Assembly (NCBI RefSeq): GCF_017641085.1
Contig: NZ_JAEPPI010000001.1
Span: 1,488,001-1,552,000, forward strand
Direction: 5' to 3'
Source: Gracilimonas sp.
GTDB taxonomy: Bacteria; Bacteroidota; Rhodothermia; Balneolales; Balneolaceae
DNA length: 64,000 nt
Shown: in pieces, positions 17,640 through 24,975 of the stretch
Layout: every line of letters begins with the position of its first letter
Numbering within the stretch: position 1 is the stretch's first letter
The notes under the pieces: model-generated
What the model saw: only the letters and a program-made list of their open reading frames with translations
Told to the model about the DNA's origin: nothing
Databases searched by the model: none
Position numbers and translations under genes: made by a program

Positions 17640-20138
17640 TTACTCAGCGTTCTTCTTCCTTTCTCTGCCCCAATGTCGGAAAATAGAAATGCTAAATCCA
17701 GCCATTAGAATAAAGGTGCCGGCCCAAACTACCGATATAAAGGGTTTCTCATCGGCTACAATTAGTACCCATTCCGGCTCATATTCTTCTTCGAGGCCGG
17801 TTATGGTTAACTCAATGTTGTTTTCCTGGGGATTGATTTCCGTGAACTGAAACTCCAGGTTAAAATCAGGAATTCGTGCCGGTGGAGAGTAAATGTAGCT
17901 TTGTCCATCCTGACTATAAACGGCAAATAATGGTTCAAGAGTTATAATCCTGCTGCTTGCCGGATGTATCAACTCGACCTGAGCCCGTACGCCAATAGAG
18001 GTATTTGGAGGTAATTCCGAAGTATCGGTTCGGGCGTAGTCCACAAACCTGATTTTGAATTTACCCACATCAACGGTTTGACCCGGGTTGAATTTAATCT
18101 TCTGAACTTCGGGAGAATCCTCGGCGGTGGTATCCTGAGCGGCTGCATTCTGCATCATGCTTCGGTTTTCAGCAGCACGGTCGTTTTGCTCCTGTACATA
18201 CGAACTACCACCCACATATAGATAGATATCACTAAGCAATCCTGTTCTCACATCGGGATCTACCGACCACTGTATGTTTTCGGCGGTGGAAGTGGTAAGC
18301 ATCGGATAGACTTCCGGGTTCATATAAAAAGGCTTGCCGCCGTCAACCGGTTCAAACTTGATTCGGTAGGTTTGCTGACCGCGACGCACCGAATTATCCA
18401 GCTCATACCCTTCGTAAGTCAGCATATATCGGTTATCAACGAGCACGGGCTCATTCAGGTTCAGTAATAGCATTTCCTCTTTTTGGGTGACTTTGAAGCC
18501 TTGCTCGTCAGTTACCTCTCCCTGTTCAACTGCAGCATTGTAATTGGCTGTTTTTTGATCCACGAGATAGGAGTTGTACGCTGATGATGCCAAAATTCCC
18601 ACCAACAATAATCCAAAGCCCACGTGAGTAAGTGATCCACCAACAAGTTTGGGATTTTGAAAAGCAAGGCGAACCATCACCCAGGCATTCCCTACCACAG
18701 CGAAATATCCGCAGAACAGGTACACCATGTAATAGATATTCCGTACGTCTCCAAGAATAATGGAGAGAATGGTTACGGCACTGGTTACCAACAGCGGGTT
18801 AATTAAAGCTGAAGCCAGTGATTCAGCGTCATATTTCTTCCAAAACAGATACTGCCCCAACACGGTGAAAATCGCCATAACCATGGCAATGGGCATACTC
18901 CAGTCGTTATAAAAACTGATTTCCGGTGGGGTTGGATTCTCAACAAACAGCTTTCCAATGATCGGGGAGCTGGTTCCAAGAATAATTACCAAACCAAGGA
19001 TAAGTAAAAGCATAGCCCCGGTTACCGTCATAAACTCCCGGCTGAGGAATTTAGATTCTTTTTCGGGAGACGGAAGTTCTTTATATCTCCAGAAAAACAG
19101 CCCCAGTCCCAATAGTGTTACAACGAGCATAAATGCCAGGAGCTGATTATACAATCCAAGATCCACAAAGCTGTGTACGGATGAGCTTCCCAGAATTCCG
19201 GATCGGGTCAGGAAGGTTTCATAGACAACCGCTACGTAAGCCAGAATAGCAAAAAGAATGGATGACTTCTGAGCTATGGAGCTTTTCCGCTGAATAATCA
19301 TGGTGTGAATGCCCGCCGTCCCGATTAACCAGGGGACCAGGGATGCGTTCTCAACCGGATCCCAGGCCCAGTATCCACCAAAGGAGAGCGTGACGTACGC
19401 CCAATATCCTCCGAGAAAAATGGCCGTCAGTAAAGCTACATTTGCGCTTAGGGTCCATGGAAGTGCCGGGCCAATCCACTCATTATACTTTTGCTTCCAC
19501 AGCGCGGCCATGGCAAAGCAGTACGGAATGGTCATCATCGCAAAGCCGACAAATAATATGGGTGGATGAATCATCATCCAGGGGCTTTTAAGCAAGTCAT
19601 TTAATCCGCTCCCATCCTGTGGAACAAAGTCAGGATTAGCTTGCAGAAACGGAGCGTTGGGCATCTCTTCAGCGATGGTTCGGAATGGAGATGCTCCCAG
19701 TTTCAACCCAAAAACATCCCAGCCTAATAACATTGACAGCAGGAATACCTGCGTAAGCGTGAGGAAGAACAGCACCGGTGCTTTATAGGGGGCTCGCGTC
19801 CATTTCATCAACCCAAAACCAAAGAAGGCGGAAATCAGAATCCAAAGCATAAAGCTGCCTTCCTGTCCGCCATAAAAAGCAGACCAAAGATATCGTGGCG
19901 CTAAATCAAGGCTGGTGTAATTGAACACATAATAGTACTGAAACTGGTGCTGGAAGATCAGGTACACCAAAATGCCTGAAGCAACGACGAGAAAAGTAGT
20001 TTTTGCAGCAAACAGCCAGTTACCCGCACGAAGAGTACGATTTTCGTCCCGGTTAGCTGAAATGAAATAGAAGATCATGGCCGCCAAAGAAGTAACGAAA
20101 GAGGCGGAGATCAGGATTTTACCAATGGTTCCTAACAT
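17640..20138 (-). CDS. ccmF: Cytochrome c maturation heme lyase subunit CcmF
   Basis: This 832-residue integral membrane protein carries the tryptophan-rich signature GGYWAWDPVENASL, which presents heme on the periplasmic side. Conserved His-containing flanks (MMIHPPILFVGFAMM and IGTAGIHTMI) are also seen. It has about fifteen membrane segments and a large periplasmic insertion near 520-790 before a final membrane helix. CcmF, with CcmH, transfers heme from CcmE to apocytochrome c. It starts 9 bases after ccmE. The periplasmic region holds an Asp/Ala-rich stretch near 665-690. The length is on the long side for CcmF, but this is usual for Bacteroidota-type members. CcmH is not in this window. 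Confidence 0.93.
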   Translation of the reverse strand: MLGTIGKILISASFVTSLAAMIFYFISANRDENRTLRAGNWLFAAKTTFLVVASGILVYLIFQHQFQYYYVFNYTSLDLAPRYLWSAFYGGQEGSFMLWILISAFFGFGLMKWTRAPYKAPVLFFLTLTQVFLLSMLLGWDVFGLKLGASPFRTIAEEMPNAPFLQANPDFVPQDGSGLNDLLKSPWMMIHPPILFVGFAMMTIPYCFAMAALWKQKYNEWIGPALPWTLSANVALLTAIFLGGYWAYVTLSFGGYWAWDPVENASLVPWLIGTAGIHTMIIQRKSSIAQKSSILFAILAYVAVVYETFLTRSGILGSSSVHSFVDLGLYNQLLAFMLVVTLLGLGLFFWRYKELPSPEKESKFLSREFMTVTGAMLLLILGLVIILGTSSPIIGKLFVENPTPPEISFYNDWSMPIAMVMAIFTVLGQYLFWKKYDAESLASALINPLLVTSAVTILSIILGDVRNIYYMVYLFCGYFAVVGNAWVMVRLAFQNPKLVGGSLTHVGFGLLLVGILASSAYNSYLVDQKTANYNAAVEQGEVTDEQGFKVTQKEEMLLLNLNEPVLVDNRYMLTYEGYELDNSVRRGQQTYRIKFEPVDGGKPFYMNPEVYPMLTTSTAENIQWSVDPDVRTGLLSDIYLYVGGSSYVQEQNDRAAENRSMMQNAAAQDTTAEDSPEVQKIKFNPGQTVDVGKFKIRFVDYARTDTSELPPNTSIGVRAQVELIHPASSRIITLEPLFAVYSQDGQSYIYSPPARIPDFNLEFQFTEINPQENNIELTITGLEEEYEPEWVLIVADEKPFISVVWAGTFILMAGFSISIFRHWGRERKKNAE

Positions 20139-20147
20139 AGATTTGCG

Positions 20148-20543
20148 TTATCCCTGAGAAGCTTCACTGAATTGACTTGGGTCGGCATCGTTGTACTTAG
20201 ACGGACACTTCATCAGCATCTCGTTTGCGTAGAAAGTATCGCCTCTCATTTCACCGATGACAACCAGCTGGTCAGCCTGTTCAAAATTATTGGGCTTGGG
20301 CTTGGAGTACACCACTTTTTTAGAAACGCCGTCTTCGTCTTTCATGTAGAAAACGAATTTTCTGGTTTCCAGAGAAAATTCAGCTCCTTTTTCTTCATCC
20401 CAGGTTCCGGGGATATGGGCACTGCTCATTTCAGTTGCGCCTTCAAAGGTTGTGTAGGTACTAATGCTTTCACCAAAGTTGTACATCAACAGAGAGGTAA
20501 ACCCAACAATGGCTACAATTCCTATAATCAGTTTTGGTTTCAT
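20148..20543 (-). CDS. ccmE: Heme chaperone CcmE, CxxxY type
   Basis: This 131-residue protein has one N-terminal membrane anchor (about 5-22) and a periplasmic OB-fold. CcmE carries heme covalently between CcmC and CcmF. In the common form the heme attaches to a histidine in HxxxY. Here the corresponding motif is Cys113-Pro-Ser-Lys-Tyr117 (MLMKCPSKYN), the CxxxY variant known from some Desulfovibrio and archaea, which suggests attachment through cysteine. The gene overlaps the ccmD-like gene by four bases (ATGA). A short, Ser/Gln-rich tail follows the motif. The family call is firm; the heme chemistry is inference. Confidence 0.92.
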   Translation of the reverse strand: MKPKLIIGIVAIVGFTSLLMYNFGESISTYTTFEGATEMSSAHIPGTWDEEKGAEFSLETRKFVFYMKDEDGVSKKVVYSKPKPNNFEQADQLVVIGEMRGDTFYANEMLMKCPSKYNDADPSQFSEASQG

Positions 20544-20782
20544 GCGTCTTTTGATGATTGAATTTGTTCTTCCAGTTTGCTCACTTTCTTATCTACCCGG
20601 AATAGAAAAAACAGGAGTACCAGCCAGATAATCAGGCTCACTCCCAACACTACATATATTAATTCGTTTGAAGACATAAATTGAATAAATGCGCCGGCCT
20701 CTTCCGCCCCGGGTGCTCCGCTCCAGTTATCAGAGTAAGCTTGGGTGAGGGTGTCAACGGCAGTGAGTGAATCTTCTTGCAT
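20540..20782 (-). CDS. ccmD: CcmD-like small membrane protein
   Basis: This is an 80-residue protein when started at the ATG at 20782; a TTG one codon upstream is less likely. It has a single strong membrane helix (ELIYVVLGVSLIIWLVLLFFLF, about 41-62) followed by a charged, helix-forming C-terminus. That is the arrangement of CcmD, which stabilises the CcmC-CcmE-heme complex. The N-terminal 40 residues are acidic and unusually long for CcmD. Its position between ccmC and ccmE, with a four-base overlap into ccmE, supports the call. Sequence similarity alone would not be decisive for so short a protein. Confidence 0.75.
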   Translation of the reverse strand: MQEDSLTAVDTLTQAYSDNWSGAPGAEEAGAFIQFMSSNELIYVVLGVSLIIWLVLLFFLFRVDKKVSKLEEQIQSSKDA

Positions 20783-20812
20783 CAATTTTTGAATTTATTT
20801 TAGACTGTAAAC

Positions 20813-21469
20813 TTACGAATTATCGATCTCGAATTGAACCTTTTTATACCTGTGAACCACATCGTAGATCCAGTATCCAAGAGCTATAAATCCGATAAAT
20901 GCCGGGTATAAAATATAGCGAAGTTCATCGGCTGTTATCTCACTGAAAGCAGGATTTCCATCTGCTCCCGGGTGCAGGCTTGTTAATTGTCGCGGAACCA
21001 CATACAACAAAAAAGGAATGGTGGTAACTGCAAAAATATTGTAAACGGCGGCTAATTTTGCGCGTTTCTGTTCGTCATCAAAAGCCGACCGGAGCATGAA
21101 ATAAGCCACATATATCATCAATGCCAGTGCAGCCAGGTTCATCTTTGGTTCGGCGAACGTCCACCACGATCCCCAGGTAAAACGTGCCCAGAGCGAGCCG
21201 GTCAACAATCCGCATACGCCAAAAGCCACACCCACCGTCGCCGCCGATGAGGCTTTCATATCAAACTCGATTTCCGGCTCATTTAAATATTTAATGCTGT
21301 ACCAAAAGCTGATCAAAAAGAGAACGAACATCGTCATCCACATGGGTACGTGAAAAAAGATGTTGCGTGCCGTCTGTTCGAGAATGGGGATGTCAGGAAT
21401 TTCTATCAAAAAACCGCCTGCGATAACGAGGGTCATCCAGCCGGCTACTACGTATTTCCAGGGTTTCAA
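20813..21469 (-). CDS. ccmC: Heme exporter/handling protein CcmC
   Basis: This 218-residue protein has six predicted membrane helices and the tryptophan-rich heme-handling loop RFTWGSWWTFAEPKMN. Flanking histidines are present in IFFHVPMWM and TSLHPGADGN. CcmC loads heme onto CcmE. No ATG or GTG is in frame between the upstream stop (TAA near 21524) and the start of similarity, so TTG at 21469 is the most likely start. This is the first gene of the ccm run. ccmA and ccmB are not adjacent and would have to be elsewhere. In the loop, WDARLT of classical CcmC is replaced by FAEPKMN. Confidence 0.88.
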   Translation of the reverse strand: MKPWKYVVAGWMTLVIAGGFLIEIPDIPILEQTARNIFFHVPMWMTMFVLFLISFWYSIKYLNEPEIEFDMKASSAATVGVAFGVCGLLTGSLWARFTWGSWWTFAEPKMNLAALALMIYVAYFMLRSAFDDEQKRAKLAAVYNIFAVTTIPFLLYVVPRQLTSLHPGADGNPAFSEITADELRYILYPAFIGFIALGYWIYDVVHRYKKVQFEIDNS

Positions 21470-21505
21470 TAGTATGCGAATTTTATTAACTATGGCTACG
21501 TTGTT

Positions 21506-21530
21506 TGGGTAAAATATACGAATTTACCCA
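21506..21530. promoter_or_regulatory. Palindrome in the ccmC / PH-SHOCT divergent region
   Basis: TGGGTAAA (21506-21513) and TTTACCCA (21523-21530) form an 8-base inverted repeat with a 9-base AT-rich spacer. It lies between the divergent starts at 21469 and 21565. This could be an operator for either gene or chance; there is no second copy in the region. Confidence 0.35.
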
Positions 21531-21564
21531 TCATTTTTTGAGTATATAATCTGTAAAACCTGTT

Positions 21565-22071
21565 ATGAGTAACAACCAAAAATCCATCACCCTCACTCCC
21601 TCCTGGAAAGCTTTTTTCTGGCAATATTTTTTTGGGGTGATTCTGATCCCGGCCTTAGTGGGAATGTACCTGATCTGGAAAACCCGGAAGACGCATAAAT
21701 CCATTTCCTATACCATCACTGACCGGAAGATAACCGTGGTTGACGGACATATATCCCAAAATATTGATCTGTCCGATATCCGTCAGGCGGTAGCCGGTGA
21801 GAAGCACTTTGGGGTGGGCTCCGTTATCATCAAAACCAGTGGCCGTGAAGTTGAGCTTATCGGACTTAGAAACCCGGAAGCCATCAGCCAATCTATAGAA
21901 AAAGCCGTTGAAGCCGAGCTTAAACGACTTGCAGCTGAGAAAGAAGCCAAACCCCGGGAACCGGAATACGAACCCGGCTCTATGGACCAGCTGGAATACC
22001 TCACCGGTCTTTGGCAGCAGGGACTTATGACTGACGAAGATTTCAAAGCTGAAAAGAAAAAGTTGCAATAG
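21565..22071 (+). CDS. Bacterial PH-like domain protein with C-terminal SHOCT-like module
   Basis: This 168-residue protein has a hydrophobic N-terminal segment (about 14-34). A region that looks like a bacterial PH domain follows (about 40-115; SYTITDRKITVVDGHISQNIDL and GVGSVIIKTSGREVELIGL), as in the DUF304/bPH2 group. After a charged linker, the last 30 residues match the short C-terminal SHOCT pattern (a leucine-rich helix, GLMTDEDFKAEKKKL). Such proteins are membrane-attached. Their function is generally unknown, and SHOCT modules probably mediate oligomerisation. The gene is divergent from ccmC, so a shared regulatory region is possible, but no functional link to heme is visible. Confidence 0.75.
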   Translation: MSNNQKSITLTPSWKAFFWQYFFGVILIPALVGMYLIWKTRKTHKSISYTITDRKITVVDGHISQNIDLSDIRQAVAGEKHFGVGSVIIKTSGREVELIGLRNPEAISQSIEKAVEAELKRLAAEKEAKPREPEYEPGSMDQLEYLTGLWQQGLMTDEDFKAEKKKLQ

Positions 22072-22209
22072 TTAAACTTCCGTTTCCACTTATAGGTATT
22101 CTCCCTTTTCGTTTCTACAGAAAAATTATACCTGCCCCTCAATTATGACAGTGTTTTACAAAATTAAGTCGTTTATTGGACGCCTAATCTAAACATCCAG
22201 GTAACATTT

Positions 22210-24561
22210 ATGCATACAACACTACTGAAATCAGCTTTTTTAGCCGTATTTATATCCGCTTTATCTTCTACTGCAACCTTCTCTCAACAAGCCAACTTTG
22301 AGGCCGCTGAACGCTTCACCGGTGATAAAATGGAGAAACTTATTGGTAATACTTCGGTGTGGCCCCGGTGGATTGAGGACACCAATAATTTCTGGTACAC
22401 CTACGAAAACGATGAAGGTAAAAACTGGTATTTCGTAAATGCCGAGCGTCCCTCCCAGCGATTGCTTTTTGACCAAGAGGAAATGGCTTCACAGCTGGCT
22501 GAAACTTTTGAACGTCCTTTTAATGCCAAAGACCTGGACCTGAAAGATTTTGAGTACGACACCGACAAAGAACGCTTTACTTTTCATGTTGACAGCATTC
22601 AGTTCACCTATAATTTGAATGGAAATGATCTAATTAAAGGGGATTCTCTCGAAAAAGAAGAACGGGAACCGTGGGCTACCTACTCCCCCGACAGCACCTG
22701 GGTTGCCTTTGCCAAAAACCACAATCTTTACCTGATGCGCTCGGATGATGAGGACAGCACCGAAATTCAACTTACCGATGACGGTGAGCGCTGGTTCAGC
22801 TATCAGGCTGATGAAGGCGATACCACAAGCAACAAGCGCCTGCGAACCAATGCCAACTTTTTTGATGATGAAAGCAAACTATACATCACACGTACCGATG
22901 ACCGTAAAGTAAATGAGCTTTGGGTGATAAACAGTCTGGGAAAACGACCTGAACTGGAAACCTATAAGTATTCCATGCCCGGTGAGGAAGAAATTGGCAT
23001 TCCTCAGATTGAAGTTTTTGATATAGCGAGCCGTGAGCGAGTGATCATGGATACGGATAAATGGGAAGACCAGGAGCTGCGAGCCAACTACGGGGATCAT
23101 CAGACCGGTGATTACAAATCCACCCCCTCCGACAAATTATATATCTACCGTGAAAACCGAACTTCCGATAAAGTGGACATCCTGATCGGCGATACCGAAA
23201 CCGGGGAAACCGAAGTTCTGCTTAGTGAAACCAGCAAGCCTTATTTCAACTGGAGTTTCCAGGATCTGGCCATTATCAATGATGGTGAAGAATACATTTG
23301 GTGGAGCGAGCGTACCGGATGGGGTCAGCTTTATCGGTACAACTCTGAAGGCAACCTGAAGAACCGGATTACCTCCGGTAATTTTGTAGTGGGCGATATT
23401 GTGAAAATAGACACAACCGCCAAAACCATTTACTTTGAAGGCTATGGCCGTGATGGTGATCACCCCTACTACGAGCATCTGTACAGTGTTCGTTTTGATG
23501 GTTCGAATTTCAAACACCTGACCCCGGAAAATGCTGATCACAGCATTTCTGAGTCGGATAAAGACAACTATTTCGTAGATAACTACTCCCGCGTCAACAT
23601 GCCTACCAAATCGGTTCTTCGTGACCGCAATGGAAAAGTGACATTGACCCTTCAGGAAGTGGATATGAGTAAAGCTGAAGTCATTGGCTGGAAAGCCCCG
23701 GAAGAATTCAGGATTAAAGCCGCTGACGGAGCCACCGATCTTTACGGTGTAATGTGGAAACCGTTCGACTTCGACTCTACCCGGTCTTACCCCATTATCT
23801 CGTATGTATATCCCGGTCCACAGACCGAACCCTTCCCAACCAGCTTTTCGCTGCAGGGTTATACCGGCCGTAATCAGGCGCTGGCTCAGCTTGGCTTTGT
23901 GGTAGTGGCGTTTGGAAATCGTGGTGGCAGCCCGGTTCGCTCCCGCTATTATCACACCTACGGATATGGTGATTTAAGAGATTACCCGCTGGCTGATAAT
24001 AAATACGGTATCGAACAACTGGCTTCGCGCCATTCTTTTATTGACCAAAGCCGGGTTGGAATTTACGGACACTCCGGTGGTGGCTTTATGAGTACGGCCG
24101 CGCTGCTCACCTTTCCTGATTTTTATGATGTGGCGGTTTCTTCTGCCGGTAATCACGACAATAACGTGTATAACCACTGGTGGAGCGAAACTCACAACGG
24201 TGTGAAAGAAACCCGCAAGACTGTCAAAGAAATGAACGAAGACAGTGTGGAAGTGGAGAAAGAAGAAATCACTTTTGACGGGCCGATTGAATCGAATGCA
24301 GATTTGGCGGGCAACCTGAAAGGACACCTGTTGTTAGTTCATGGTAACATTGATAACAACGTTCATCCGGCGAATACGCTACGCCTGGCTGATGCCCTCA
24401 TCAAAGCCGGTAAGCGTTTTGATATGATGATACTGCCCGGCCGCCGCCATGGCTTCGGACCTTATCAACCATACTTTGAGCGTCAGAAGTGGTATTACTT
24501 CTCTCAGCACCTTTTGGGTGATTACCGAAGTAATGTGGATATGAATCTGCCGGAAGATTGA
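22210..24561 (+). CDS. S9 family dipeptidyl-peptidase IV-like protease, copy A
   Basis: This 783-residue secreted or periplasmic serine peptidase has a signal peptide ending near Gln26. An N-terminal beta-propeller of the DPP IV N type (about 60-480) precedes an alpha/beta hydrolase domain (about 490-770). The catalytic triad is seen as Ser622 in GHSGGG, Asp715 in HGNIDNNVHP and His747 in GRRHGFG. Family members usually cleave dipeptides after proline, or short peptides. Copy B lies 414 bases downstream in the same direction and is similar along the full length, so the pair is a tandem duplication. The stop is followed two bases later by a heptad array. Confidence 0.93.
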   Translation: MHTTLLKSAFLAVFISALSSTATFSQQANFEAAERFTGDKMEKLIGNTSVWPRWIEDTNNFWYTYENDEGKNWYFVNAERPSQRLLFDQEEMASQLAETFERPFNAKDLDLKDFEYDTDKERFTFHVDSIQFTYNLNGNDLIKGDSLEKEEREPWATYSPDSTWVAFAKNHNLYLMRSDDEDSTEIQLTDDGERWFSYQADEGDTTSNKRLRTNANFFDDESKLYITRTDDRKVNELWVINSLGKRPELETYKYSMPGEEEIGIPQIEVFDIASRERVIMDTDKWEDQELRANYGDHQTGDYKSTPSDKLYIYRENRTSDKVDILIGDTETGETEVLLSETSKPYFNWSFQDLAIINDGEEYIWWSERTGWGQLYRYNSEGNLKNRITSGNFVVGDIVKIDTTAKTIYFEGYGRDGDHPYYEHLYSVRFDGSNFKHLTPENADHSISESDKDNYFVDNYSRVNMPTKSVLRDRNGKVTLTLQEVDMSKAEVIGWKAPEEFRIKAADGATDLYGVMWKPFDFDSTRSYPIISYVYPGPQTEPFPTSFSLQGYTGRNQALAQLGFVVVAFGNRGGSPVRSRYYHTYGYGDLRDYPLADNKYGIEQLASRHSFIDQSRVGIYGHSGGGFMSTAALLTFPDFYDVAVSSAGNHDNNVYNHWWSETHNGVKETRKTVKEMNEDSVEVEKEEITFDGPIESNADLAGNLKGHLLLVHGNIDNNVHPANTLRLADALIKAGKRFDMMILPGRRHGFGPYQPYFERQKWYYFSQHLLGDYRSNVDMNLPED

Positions 24562-24563
24562 TT

Positions 24564-24605
24564 GAACATCCAACAAGGAACATCCAAGGCTGAACGTTGA
24601 AGGTA
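24564..24605 (+). repeat. Six-heptad array after S9 peptidase copy A
   Basis: Six consecutive heptads start with GAAC, CAAC, GAAC, CAAG, GAAC and GAAG, beginning two bases after the TGA at 24559-24561. Heptad order matches the arrays at 31033 (plus) and 28746 (minus, sense to dut). Confidence 0.8.
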
Positions 24606-24975
24606 ACTTGGAGCGTCTGTAAGTCCTCCAGGCGTTGCCCGGTTCTTGGTTCTTCTACCATAGAACGCGCCAATGTTCTGTGAACGCGTGGACCTTCTCA
24701 GAGCTTTTTCTTAGGGCTGATCGACATCGCGGAAATACTTTATCCGCGATCTGCCTGTTTAGGCCTGATGAGTGTATTAGGGAGATCTCTGGTCAGGCCA
24801 GAGATGACATATCTTTTAATTACTTCAATTTATTAATAGAAGCCGGTTTCCAGTGGAGGCCGGCTTTTTCTGTGCAATTCCTTTTTAAAAAATTCGCTGA
24901 ACTATTATGAATTTTTTACAAAAATATCTCTTTAATTAAGCGTGCAAATATCCACGGTAATTTTATTCAGATTCT
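24606..24975. other. Gene-free stretch between the two S9 genes
   Basis: No coding sequence is supported here. It contains two short hairpins without T-tracts (ATCGCGGA 24726-24733 with TCCGCGAT 24743-24750; ATCTCTGG 24785-24792 with CCAGAGAT 24798-24805). A terminator-like hairpin follows at 24840-24869. The last 70 bases (from about 24903) resemble the segment upstream of copy A. Confidence 0.6.
24840..24869 (+). terminator. Rho-independent terminator
   Basis: AAGCCGG (24840-24846) pairs with CCGGCTT (24860-24866), and a run of T ends at 24869. It stands between the two S9 genes, 279 bases after the first, so it may end copy A's transcript or that of an intervening non-coding transcript. 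Confidence 0.65.

Noticed and set aside
23137-23955. 272-codon frame on the minus strand inside the S9-A gene
   Set aside because: It is a shadow of the peptidase gene in another frame. The protein resembles no family, and the plus-strand gene has intact catalytic motifs.
24606-24900. Possible tRNA or structured RNA between the S9 genes
   Set aside because: The hairpins are short and not arranged as a cloverleaf, and no CCA end or TPsiC-like loop is seen.
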